Assembly (NCBI GenBank): GCA_964020155.1
Contig: OZ026546.1
Span: 5,326,400-5,390,399 of the forward strand
DNA from: Chondrilla cf. caribensis
Taxonomy: Eukaryota; Porifera; Demospongiae; Chondrillida; Chondrillidae
Direction of reading: 5' to 3'
Length of the DNA: 64,000 bases
How positions within the stretch are numbered: position 1 is the stretch's first letter; every line of letters begins with the position of its first letter. Below, piece after piece: positions 12,965 to 23,750 of the stretch. Position numbers and translations under genes: made by a program. The notes under the pieces are model-generated. The model was not told the origin of the DNA. It worked only from the letters and a program-made list of their open reading frames with translations, and ran no database searches.

Positions 12965-15900
12965 CTGTTAGGAGAGAAGGATCCGATTGTACCAAATTAT
13001 GGTGTCAAAACATGTCACTAATCTAGAGACAAGTGTTAGACACTACAGGGGATAACCATCACAGAATAATGATGGGGTTTATACAGACAAAACATTATAA
13101 TGGGGAATATGCACACTGGGCACTTTCATCAAGGTGTCTAGCCAGTCCTTTGAAGACAACAGTATACATGTTTAGTTGGCAATATAGCACATATTTGTGT
13201 GTGTGCAAACACAAACAACAACAACGGCTAACTGTGGAGTGACAAATAGGAACTACACTACTGAGAAAACCACTCAGAAAACCACACAAACACACCCCAT
13301 CAGTATTTCCTTGCTGCTGCATAACATTTCCAGTACTGACAACCTGTACACACACAAAGAAGTAAGTTACATGCATGATACTGCATGTATGAACCACGTA
13401 GTACACATGTGCATGTGTGTGAGACGAGTAAACACACACTATGAGTATTTGAAGGAAAAAACAATTAAATATTCAAAAAAACTATGCATATTAACACACC
13501 CCATCCTTTCCTCCTTGCTGCCTAACAGGTTCATTAGTAGCAATATAACGTACACACAAAATGAACATAATGATAATACCGCTTCGTGACTTCCCCATGC
13601 ACATCCATACATTACATACCAATGTGTACCTACAAACTATGCAGCTAAGCACATGTACAGTACATACCAATGTGTACCTACAAATTACGTATATTACGTT
13701 ACAGCTATGCAGGGTGACACACACAATTGACTACTAGAACGTGAGTGAGGTGGTACATCTCCCACACACAAACACACCTCTTGCTTGCTTCTTCTTGGCT
13801 TCTTCACCTCATCGCCATTGGTAACAGCCTCCTGTACATATCAAAAAAGTACAATATTAAATCTTTCTGTTACAATACAACATAAATATGTACGTACATG
13901 GTAAAGTGTCCTAATTTTGGATGCTCAACAATGATAGGTAAAGTCTATCTGAAATTCTACATGTTAGTGTCTTTGGATGCTACATAGATTGAGGACCAGT
14001 TTTAACACCAAACTTGATCCGAGAAACAATCTGGGCAATGATATTTCCAAAGTGGCCAGAATTATGGCTCCTTATCATATTATACGTACAAACACATTTG
14101 GACAGGTTATACTTGAGTGTTGAAAAGTATGTATTAGTATTGTGTCCATGTTTGATAATATGAAGCCAGACAATGGAGTGAGAATTATAAATTGTGGTCG
14201 GTTGTTTTGATTAACCATGGGCGCTTAGTTGATACTGCACACTTGTGGTCACAAAAGGGTGCAGTATCTGAAGCAAATGCAAATACAGTGCATACAAGTT
14301 GCTTCGTGAGCAAGCCAACATAATGACACATACAACACAATGCAGCAGTGTTCTTCCTCGTGATGCTACCTTGACACACAGATGAGATACACACCTGTTT
14401 CTTGGCCACACCCAGATTCTGATACTGCATCTCTTCCTTACGTTGACGTGACCTCTTTCGCTCGTGACGCTGTGATACACATGCCAACAAAGGGATTGCA
14501 CAAGTTTGTCCACAATGTACATACACGTGTGAGTAAACACAAACAACAACAACAAACTATCAGTAAAGAGACAAATACAGAACTACAGCACTCAAATAAC
14601 TACACAAACTCACCCCATCTGGAGTTCCTTGCTGCCGGACTGTTTCATCAGTGATGACACCCTGTACACACATGTACAAGGCATATTACATACACAAGAC
14701 TGTATACAAGCACAATAAATATAGTGCACATACGTACGTATGCACATGTGTGAAATGAGTAAAAGAGAATAACACACATAAATATACAAGAAACAATGTA
14801 TATAAAAACACACCCCATCCTTGCTTCCTTGCTGCTTGAAGGCCTCACCGGGAACAACCTGCTGTACATACAAGATGAACACATGTACCTATGTTACTTT
14901 ATGACACAATGTGTCACTGTATACCATTGTGAATTGTACACATACGTACATGTACAATATGTACAAATGCGTATCTATAAACCAAGCAACCAACTAGTCT
15001 CAAATCCAGATGATTTCCCATTGTGTGTATATTATGTGTTCATGGGACACATTAACAGGCAATGGGAGATTGTCCGGTTTCAACACTAGCAGCCATGAAG
15101 GTACATGCACAATTAACTAGATACTGTGTGAGGTGCTGTGCTCTCCCCCCCCCCCCACACACACAAACACACCTCTTGCTTGGTTCTCTTTGGCTCCTTA
15201 ATCTCATCCCCATTAGTAACAACCTCCTGTAAATACAAGGGAATACAGGAGGATTTCTAATGATGCATACAATCCAGCTGTTAGTTTACAAAATTGCAAG
15301 CACATGTACAAACAAGCACATAATAATATATGTATACCATACATACAGATGTATGTAGGTGAATGTAGAGGCTGTTGAACACAAGTAAATAATATACAGT
15401 GGAACCTCTCTATTACAAACCTCTGAGATGTCAAAACCATTGTAATAAGGACACCATTCTGTGTCCCAGTGTAGTACTGTAGTGTATTAAGTGATCTCTG
15501 AATTAAGGAAATCTCTGTAATAAGGTCTAAACTTGAGTTCCCAAAGTGTCCTTAATGGAGAGGTTCCACTGTACTGTGAGGACACTTCCAATACAGCACA
15601 CACAAACAACTACTCTCCTGGTGCTACCTGGACATAAAGCACAAGACACACCTTCTTCTTGGGTACATTCTGATACGCAGCCTCCTCTCTAGGTTGACGT
15701 AGCCTGTCAGTAGAGAGAATTAGCTCTCTGAAACAACACAAACCTCAACTACTTCAGACACACATGTGTGCAGCACTCACTCAGTGGAGTTCATCTCATA
15801 AGACTTGTCTGGAGAATTGAAGAAGTGAGACAAATCAAACATGTCGAATATAGCCACTGTGAATATACATACGTATACATGCATGCATATATTCAGTGTG

Positions 15901-18900
15901 TCGGAAAAGAAAGTCGTGTGGCAATGAAGTTTAACCACAATAGCCAGAATCATTGTGGGTGGGTGCCACTCAAATTGCCAATAGCTAACGGCTCCCCACA
16001 TTACATAAGTACGTATACCTGATACCTGATACACTGTATGTACGTACGTATGTTGTATACATTTGACGGGAGTTATAATGTATGTACGTAAATCTGACCT
16101 TTCCTCCAAAAGAAGCAGCACCAGAATACTTCACAGTAGCCTGCAAGTAGGTAAACAGGAAATATGAGTGTAAAGTGTGTTCCCACACAATACTCATTGT
16201 TGTGACATTCATTACCAAACAAGGAAACATACAAGTGCACAAGGATCTCACTTTTATCTTTGAAAAACACCAAATTGACAATGAGAACACCCAGGGGGTA
16301 GAGCAGGGGTATGGGCAGTAACAGGAGTACTAGAGCAGCCAGGGGAGCTGATGAAGCACCACCTGGAGAAGTATCAATTGAAGATGTAAAGTACCACATT
16401 GTGCGAATGAGATTCAACAAGTTAAATACAAGATAAGTACGTAACTCGACTGCTAGCAATAATATTATTATTTTAAACATCAGCTATGAATACCATTAAA
16501 CACCAGGGGCCTACAGGGGGGGAATTAGTGACTGTGATGTTCCAGGATCAAAGGTAGGCATTTGTAGATACATAGATATTACTAGGTCCAACAGCAATGA
16601 ACTGTCAAACTAAACATACTCATGCATGCATATATTATATGAAAATGAAGGACATCAATGAAACTGAAATTGAAACATTTCTCAGAAAGAATACAACCAA
16701 AAGAAATGGACAGTCTGTTAAGAAGGCTAATTTCACATCATCTCACTGTGTCACTGTTGATTTGATACACAGCAACTGTCTTTTCAGTATACACAACATG
16801 AAGTAAGTATGTGTACAGTACACTAGTGTGCAAGGGACACTTACTATTAGTATCAGAGGTCTTGTTGGGAGTGCAAGAATCTGTGAGAATAAAGTGAAAT
16901 GAATCTGAATAAAACTGACAAAGAAGATGGCAGATGAGAACACATCAAGCAGGAGCCAGTACTATCACAGCTGGTGGGACATCATGGTACAAGTCAACAA
17001 AGTATCTACGTTTGTACACTTCCTGAAATGAAGGCCATATCACAGGCTATACATACGTATGTAAATACATACAACAATTTCCTCAATGGAGCGCATTATG
17101 TATTTGTAGTCAGCAGTGGGAGACATGCAAAAATAGTCTAAATATTGAAGTTCCAGGTCAATATACGTACTTACACACTTACTTACTTACACACACAACA
17201 CAACCTTGTACCAATACTGGATAGCAACCAACCAAAACATGCACATTTGACACAATCAATCTCACCCATTGTTCTAGCAGAGGTTGTATTCATGCTATTT
17301 CTGCACCCTCCACTACTGAGAGTCACAGTAAACACATACTCAGTACTTGTATTGAGACCAGTGATAGTACATGGACTGGTTGTACATTCAGTACAACCTT
17401 GTGATGGTGGAGTACAGCTAACTGAAGTGGTGATGTCATTAGGTTCACTTGGTTGGTCCCACTGTAGAGTAATAGTATCACACGACGCTTCAGTTGTAAC
17501 TACATTAGCAGGAGCACGTAGGTCTACAGAAAGTACAGTAATACACATCATGCTGAGTTGCTAATAGCCAGTTTATATATCAATGTATGTAAAACCATGA
17601 ATACCTAACCATGAGTCGCTAATGACAAGTCTACTAATCAATGAACACGAAATCTTTGAACATATATGGACCCTGTACTAGTCTTGACTGAACATGAATA
17701 TGACACTCGCCATAAGAATTGACATATTTTTATGTTCAAAATAGAGGTCTACTGTCATAATTTCCTTGACAAACTTCTCACCTCTTGTTCCAATCCCTGT
17801 TGTATTCATGGACGTTCCACACATTACACTATTGAGAGTCACAGTAAACACATACTCAATACTTGGATTGAGACCAGTGATAGTACATGGACTGGTTGTA
17901 CATCCAGCACACCCTGGTGATGGTGGAGTACAGCTAACTGAAGGGGTGATGTCATTGGGTACAGTTGGTTGGGTCCACTGTAGAGATATAATATCACATG
18001 TCTCTGCTTTTGCAACTACATTAGCAGGTGCAAGTAGTCCTGTACATAGTAGAAGCCATGAGAGCACACTTAGCAAATAATCAATGAACCCTTGGGAACA
18101 TACAGTACAATGCCATAATATTATATTATATAAAATAGTCACTAGGTTCTCTTGATTGTTCCCAATGTAGAGTAACATTACATAATTCCACAGTTGCAGT
18201 TACAATTGTTGGTAGTAGATCTACAGGAAGTGGAGCAACGTACAAGAGATCAACACTCCCTGTAATTTATCAATGAATAGTTAGCAAGTCAGCTACGTAC
18301 ATTAACACCTGTACTGCCTTTCAGCAGAGTCCATGGTAAATAGACAGATGATAAGGGGAGGGACACAGTCCTTTAAAATAGTCTATTGTCCCTATGCTCC
18401 TTAATGAAATGCAGTATGTACGTACAACTTATTCGTAACCATTTTCCCTACAGACCATCTAAACCTAGGTGTACATAGAACTTCATAGAGACCAACTGCA
18501 TGTCTACAGGATGTTGACACACAGTGGCTCTTCAATGTTGCTACTCACCTGACCCTAGTACATGTACCAGTGCTCAACACACTGGACATTTTCCGGACAA
18601 TTTCCGGAAATATTCGGATATATTTATTTTCTCCCGGCAAAATGTCCGCACAACGTAAGCATGGTTTGCAGTCGAGCTCAGTAATCGATCTAGATGCACC
18701 TTGCAGTGATCCCCCGACCAAGAAACGTTCTTTGTAGAAGAAAATGGCAGAGAAATGGATTGTGGAGAATGACAAAGAACTCAATACCTCTGTTTGGCTC
18801 AAGTTCAAGACGGCAGCTGAAGATCGTGACCATGTGGCTACACGTTTTGTTATTCGTTGTGTTTCTACTAGGATTTTTATTACATGAATTGCAGTATTAA

Positions 18901-20626
18901 GGATTGATTGTTAAAGCATAGACACTCTAAACTACGTAAACATTTAGAGCATCTATGGTTAAAGAAAAGATTAAATTTTTTGAAATTTGCACGTCTGATC
19001 GAAATTCGTGAGTGTCTGGTCAAATGTAACATTGTCCAGACAAGATATCCAGCCAATGTCTGGTCAAATGTAACATTGTCACAACAAAATGTCCAGCCAA
19101 TGTCTGGTCAATTGTAACTTTGTCCAGACAAAGTGTCCAGGCACTTTCTAAAAGTTAGCGTCAGCACTGATGTACATATGTACGTGTGCATGCCCCAAGT
19201 TCTTAAGATCATCACTCCCTCATGGCTGCTATTCCAAACTGATGTACATACGTATGTACGAGTGCATGCCCCAAATTCTTAAGATCATCGCTCCCTCATG
19301 GCTGCTATTCCAAACTGATGTACATATGTACGTGTGCATGCCCCTAGTTCTTAAGATCATCACTCCCTCATGGCTGCTATTCCAGTATGCAAAATTCGGA
19401 TGCTTGCTAGATAGTACACATGGGTTTAGAGGGGAATGTTTGATGAGCTGAAATCGGTAACTTTGCAATCCTTACAGCTTCTGCCACAGTTTGGATATAA
19501 GTAGTTGCAACTAATAGTAAATTGTGTGATCTCAATTTAACATGTCACTTTACAGACCTCACAACTTTATCATCATGCCAAACATACGTACTAGATTGAT
19601 ATCAGCAAGCACAAGATAAAAGCCTTTCCTCAACTCAGACACACATCTTTACATACCCAACAAACACACTCACCTACTGATATAGTAGCCCTTCCTATAT
19701 TACTATTATTATCCCTGTTAACACACTGAATATTTCCTCCATTGTCTGATCGGCTGAATCCAGTGATAGTGATAACAGACACACCAATCTGCTTATTGCC
19801 TCCTGTATCAGTAGACATGATCCTGGAATTGCCAATGGCTGCATCTCGTGCAAGGAAAGTTCCCTGTATATCAATCCCACTCAATCCAGCAATATTCCAT
19901 CCAATTGATACACGAGGTGCATTACAAGTGAAGGTCTTTGCTCTACCACAATCCACTGAGACCGTACCACGTGGTTGTAGTGTGCCTACAAGATTAAAGT
20001 TTTGAAAACGGTAGATTGAGCAATGGATACATGCATCACTGTAACAAGGTACACTATTAATCATGTACTTATCAATGTGAACCCCGCTCACAGGCTAAGA
20101 AGGGGTTGGTGGCACTTTGGCAGTTGATATTAATCCCGAGGAGTAGGAGAATTTATTAGGAATTTTCGAGAAACGTTCCACGTACTGAAGTTTTGATTAC
20201 ATAAGTATTGGAATTTGTCGTCATTGCTATCATTTTTCAAAATCACTCACATAATATAATCACATAGCGCCTATAATTATATAAATGCAGAAGTGGGGAA
20301 ATAGCGGAGGAGTGGTAGTCTGAACTGGGGTATATTGTGGTAGAAATATGACAAATCCGTCCTATTTCGTGTTTAACCCATGGGGATACACATATTATTC
20401 CATACAGCGTCTATGGCGATAACTGGAATGGATTTCACATTGACATGTATACAGATACTATTCCTGGACGGTGATTTCCAACGTAATCTAACAGATTATG
20501 ATGGTCACTAACGATCGATCAAGGTTTACTTAACAATAACCAATACGGATGGACAAGCTCACCTTCTGCTACACAAAATGATACAATCAGGACCAAGAAC
20601 ACCTTGGAAGACGAGAAAATCATCAT
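12872..20626 (-). CDS. Receptor R2: SP-Ig-FN3-FN3-stalk-TM with long multi-tyrosine tail and two ITIMs
   Basis: Sixteen exons, 1581 coding bases (526 aa): SP 20626-20563 (MMIFSSSKVFLVL), Ig 19985-19674, FN3 18039-17782, FN3 17523-17266, stalk 16880-16845 (DSCTPNKTSDTN), TM 16362-16252, juxtamembrane 16140-16099 (SYCEVFWCCFFWRK), 15808-15781 (DKSYEMNSTE), 15703-15652 (AAYQNV), 15226-15173, 14861-14814, 14661-14614, 14469-14395 (MQYQNL), 13831-13778, 13343-13296, last 12964-12872. The last exon holds IEYADL and, at the C-terminus, VTYADL; both fit the (I/V/L/S)xYxx(I/V/L) ITIM consensus that recruits SH2 phosphatases. Small phase-0 tail exons form a duplicated module. One further copy at 13497-13544 lost its acceptor and is left out; skipping it keeps frame. 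Adjacent vicinal cysteines may be palmitoylated (inference). Confidence 0.8.
13497..13544 (-). pseudogene. Decayed tail exon in R2 (acceptor lost)
   Basis: Minus-strand ATNEPVRQQGGKDG matches the neighbouring 48-base exons (x-VV....QQG..DG), and the donor GGG|GTGTG is intact, but the expected TGTACAG acceptor reads TGTACGTT. The exon is therefore probably skipped; its length is a multiple of three. Confidence 0.6.
15397..15571. mobile_element. MITE with CAGTGGAACCTCTC terminal repeats, TA target
   Basis: 175 bp element with inverted ends CAGTGGAACCTCTCTATTA / TAATGGAGAGGTTCCACTG, flanked by TA on both sides. TA target plus this terminus fits Tc1/mariner-type non-autonomous elements. It lies in an intron between R2 tail exons. 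Confidence 0.85.
18130..18223 (-). pseudogene. Truncated third FN3 exon of R2
   Basis: After a good acceptor the minus strand reads DLLPTIVTATVELCNVTLHW, the first strands of an FN3 domain like that at 39846, then a few residues, then AT-rich DNA with a stop. The C-terminal two thirds and the donor are missing. The R3 counterpart at 26285-26370 is also truncated, so the loss predates the R2/R3 duplication. Confidence 0.65.
18641..18890 (+). pseudogene. Possible transposase N-terminal fragment in R2 intron
   Basis: Plus-strand frame MSAQRKHGLQ... with one internal TAG, then KKMAEKWIVENDKELNTSVW. The lysine-rich start and KWI..W.KF arrangement recall N-terminal regions of hAT/ZNF862-like transposase-derived proteins, but the zinc ligands are not clear. 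The same fragment is at 26773-27016. Identification is tentative. Confidence 0.3.
19015..19145. repeat. Tandem repeat of about 55 bp in R2 intron
   Basis: Three units containing GTCTGGTCAA...CCAGCCAAT. The matching R3 intron (27147-27230) has about two units. Confidence 0.75.
19165..19385. repeat. Minisatellite of about 70 bp, three units, in R2 intron
   Basis: Units begin GATGTACATATGTACGTG and contain TTCTTAAGATCATC..TCCCTCATGGCTGC. The R3 copy has one unit (27255-27320), so copy number changed after the duplication. Confidence 0.85.
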
Positions 20627-20667
20627 TCGTAAACAGAACTCACTGAGGCACATGGAACTAACGTTTA

Positions 20668-20679
20668 TTTCCGTACATT
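20668..20679 (-). promoter_or_regulatory. Conserved upstream element of R2
   Basis: TTTCCGTACATT on the plus strand, 42 bases upstream of the R2 ATG, one mismatch from the family element; followed outward by a shared AAAGTGCGGTCAGATTTC segment. Confidence 0.5.
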
Positions 20680-20949
20680 GCCGTATATGTCATAGTCAAA
20701 GTGCGGTCAGATTTCAGGGGAAGACCCTTGTTTCAACCACCTCATATGGCATGAACGGTACCGTTCTGCAGGTAGAGTACATAGAATGAAAGGAATTCGA
20801 AATTTCGTGGCCAAAGTTAGCGGGGTGTACGTAACTAAAGTTTATGATGTGAATACTTTGATAGCACATAATATAAATCAGCTAGTGTCTTCCATACTAG
20901 CTATAGCCATGCCTCAAAGTGCACTTGATAATTGGGGTACTTTATCAGT

Positions 20950-21256
20950 ATCATAGGTGGTAGAACCGGGGGGCAGGGGGGGGGGGGGGGGCATTGCCCC
21001 CCTACTTTTTAAAGAGACATGTAATGCTACATAGGACACGGGAATCTATTACGCATATTATTATCAATATACACATACACATAATTATACACAATGTCAT
21101 ATTAATATAATTTTGAATGAGCCTTGGTGTTATGAACATTTACTGAACACTGAAGGAGTGGCTAGTGCGTCCTAATTTGGTGACTTAGTGTTCTGTACTG
21201 CATGTGCACTGGACCACCCCCCTCCCCAAGATTTTTATGTTCCACCGCCACTGAGT
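20950..21256. mobile_element. Possible decayed inverted-repeat element with G/C homopolymers
   Basis: The left end reads GGTGGTAGAACCGGGGGG with a long G run; the right end reads CCCCCCTCCCC..GTTCCACCGCCACTG. The ends are roughly inverted. No coding sequence. Confidence 0.35.
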
Positions 21257-21410
21257 ATCGTGATGTTTGCCTACTATTAGGGACTAAACAGTGGACGTGC
21301 AAATTTGCTATGGAATCTTGATGTTATATTTCATCAATATAGACTTTTCCAGCCAAACATAAATTAAGATTAGCAGATTATAATTTGCCCCTAGTCTGAT
21401 CTTAGAAATA

Positions 21411-22300
21411 TAAATCTATTGTATAATCATAGAACACGAGTAGCTCGTCACCACATATATATACCTGGACACTTTCAAACAAAATTTTATGGTATCGTTG
21501 AATTATGGTACCAACTCTGATACTATATATCTTGGTGGATGTTTCTAATTGAACATCATACATAGTAAACAATACAAGTACATGTGCACACACATACACA
21601 TACATACACTAAACATTTAGGTTCACCTCAGTACGTAGCCCCTAGGGTCACTAGAGTGTAAGGAAGAATTGATAACTAAGAAACCCTCAAAGGTCCACAG
21701 TAATCAATTATAAAATGTCTTACTAAGCATACAGTCTAATTACAATAATAGTGAAAATGATTTAAAAGTAGACGCCGTAACATAAGTGACTGCTTGGGAA
21801 ATCTCAACGCAAACACGCTATAGTGTAAGACCTCTTGGAAATATATAGCTATTGTATAATCATAGACCATGAGTTGCCCTTGTCACCACATACGTATACC
21901 TGGACACTTTCAAATGAAATTTTATGGTATCGTTGAATTATGATACCAACTCCGATACTATGAATCTACATGTTTCTAATTTATAATATAAATACATGGT
22001 AAACAATACAAGTACAGGTACACATGCACTCGCATGCTTGCATGAACACATATTATACATACACTAAACATTTAGGCTCACCTCAGGTGTGTAGTCTCAA
22101 GGGTCACTAGAGCTTATACCATAACAAAGAAACCCTCCAAGGTCCACACCAATCAATTATATATACAGTGCATGCAATGTCTTACAAAGCGTGCAGTCTA
22201 ATTACAATAATAGTGAAAATTATTCAGAAGTAGACACTGTAAGATAAGTGACATACTTGCAACCTCAACACAAATATGCTAGTGGAGACATCTAAACACA
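21411..22300. repeat. Tandem duplication (about 425 bp x2) of the ITIM-gene 3' flank
   Basis: Two similar units start near 21411 and 21842. Each contains ACCTGGACACTTTCAAA, AGGTTCACCTCAG.. and GAAACCCTC(C)AAGGTCCAC. The same block follows R4 (about 31690-32100) and R6 (about 46440-47360, split by a MITE). Here no ITIM exon is next to it. Confidence 0.7.
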
Positions 22301-22619
22301 ACACACATGTACACACATGCACACAAACAAACACAAACACACAATAACTATGTATTAATATTATAGTGTTACTATTCTTTTGTACATGTGTGGACAGGAT
22401 GTCATCACTGATGATGGGGCGTGCACGTGTTTGTGTAGTTTTCTGAATATCTCTTTCCATCCCTTGTGTACAGAACATTGTAACAGTTATTGTATTGCAT
22501 GTGTTTACTTTGCTAATGTTGCACAATTCTGGATCCAGCTAATATATACTTGTGCATTGGGTATGTATTATATACATTAGATATGTACTATTTGTAATGT
22601 GTATATAGACTGAGTACGT

Positions 22620-23130
22620 AATAATCATGCTGAGGACAGATGCTCTAGCAGACTAGACCCCTTAATTAATGAAAGTGTCCAGTCTGCATGTGATAGGCTT
22701 CAGCTGTTTCCAATTAGTCCCGTCATTAAGCTTTATCTGTCTAAATTTCTGTTACTCTTTTGTGATGCGCATGGATAATCCCATAATGGGTAACACTTTA
22801 TGGTCATATATACATCCATACTAAACCAGTTGAATTAAAACTGGTACAACAAATTATTATATATAATTATAATTATGGGCCTTATTATTTCACTTGTGCA
22901 TGAATAGTGGCAAGTGTTGTTACTATAAATATATTTGCACATTCCATCATTAGTACAGTAGCTTTTATATTATGGTTTTGAACATTAATAAATAATCACA
23001 CATCATGCGGATCTTCCATGTCATTTAGTAATCCAGCATCTTCTATAATATATATAAAATTATATAATATTCAATATATATGATATAGCATATACGTATA
23101 TATACTATAAAATTTTTATTATTGTTATAT
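22620..23130. repeat. Intergenic duplicated block (copy 1; copy 2 at 30715-31190)
   Basis: Both copies share CTAGCAGACTAGACCCCTTAATTAATG and then about 250 bp of similar sequence ending in AT-rich DNA. No coding potential seen. AT-rich low-complexity sequence follows to 23400. Confidence 0.7.
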
Positions 23131-23750
23131 AATAATTATTATTATTATTATTGTTATTATTATTATTGAATAATAAGTTGTTTCATATGATAAATAATAT
23201 AATTATACATATATGCCAATAATATGAAATAGAATATAATATAATACATGTACATATGATAATTATAATATTGACAAAACAAGAAATAACAGAACAAAAA
23301 ACAAACAGACAAACAAACAAACAAATAGAAGACAAGTTGCAAATTATGATCATAATCCACATATACTAGGTACAATGTACAATATATACATATATATATA
23401 TAATATGCCAGTCATTAATAATTAAAGAACCCAGTATAGCTGGCATTAAACTTCTGAATAGTAATGCATGCTGATTCTTTGACAGATTATTTTGTAACAG
23501 CCTAGTTATTATAAGATATGAGCTGATCCTTTTAGAGAAGACATGTTTACATAATATTCCATCATTGTTCAAATATTGATGAACACATATAAGTAGATGT
23601 ATGTACACTACATGAATTCACATAATGAAACTGACAGCTACATTCATGACTAATTTACAAATTGTCACTCAAAATGCCACTATTACAGTAGCCATTGATA
23701 TATAGCATAACATTAATCAGTCACATGCACCACACACACCAGGTCTTGTC

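Noticed and set aside
19742..20005. Plus-strand open frames across Ig exons (also 27734, 33627, 41485, 44019, 50364)
   Set aside because: Antisense shadows of the Ig exons.
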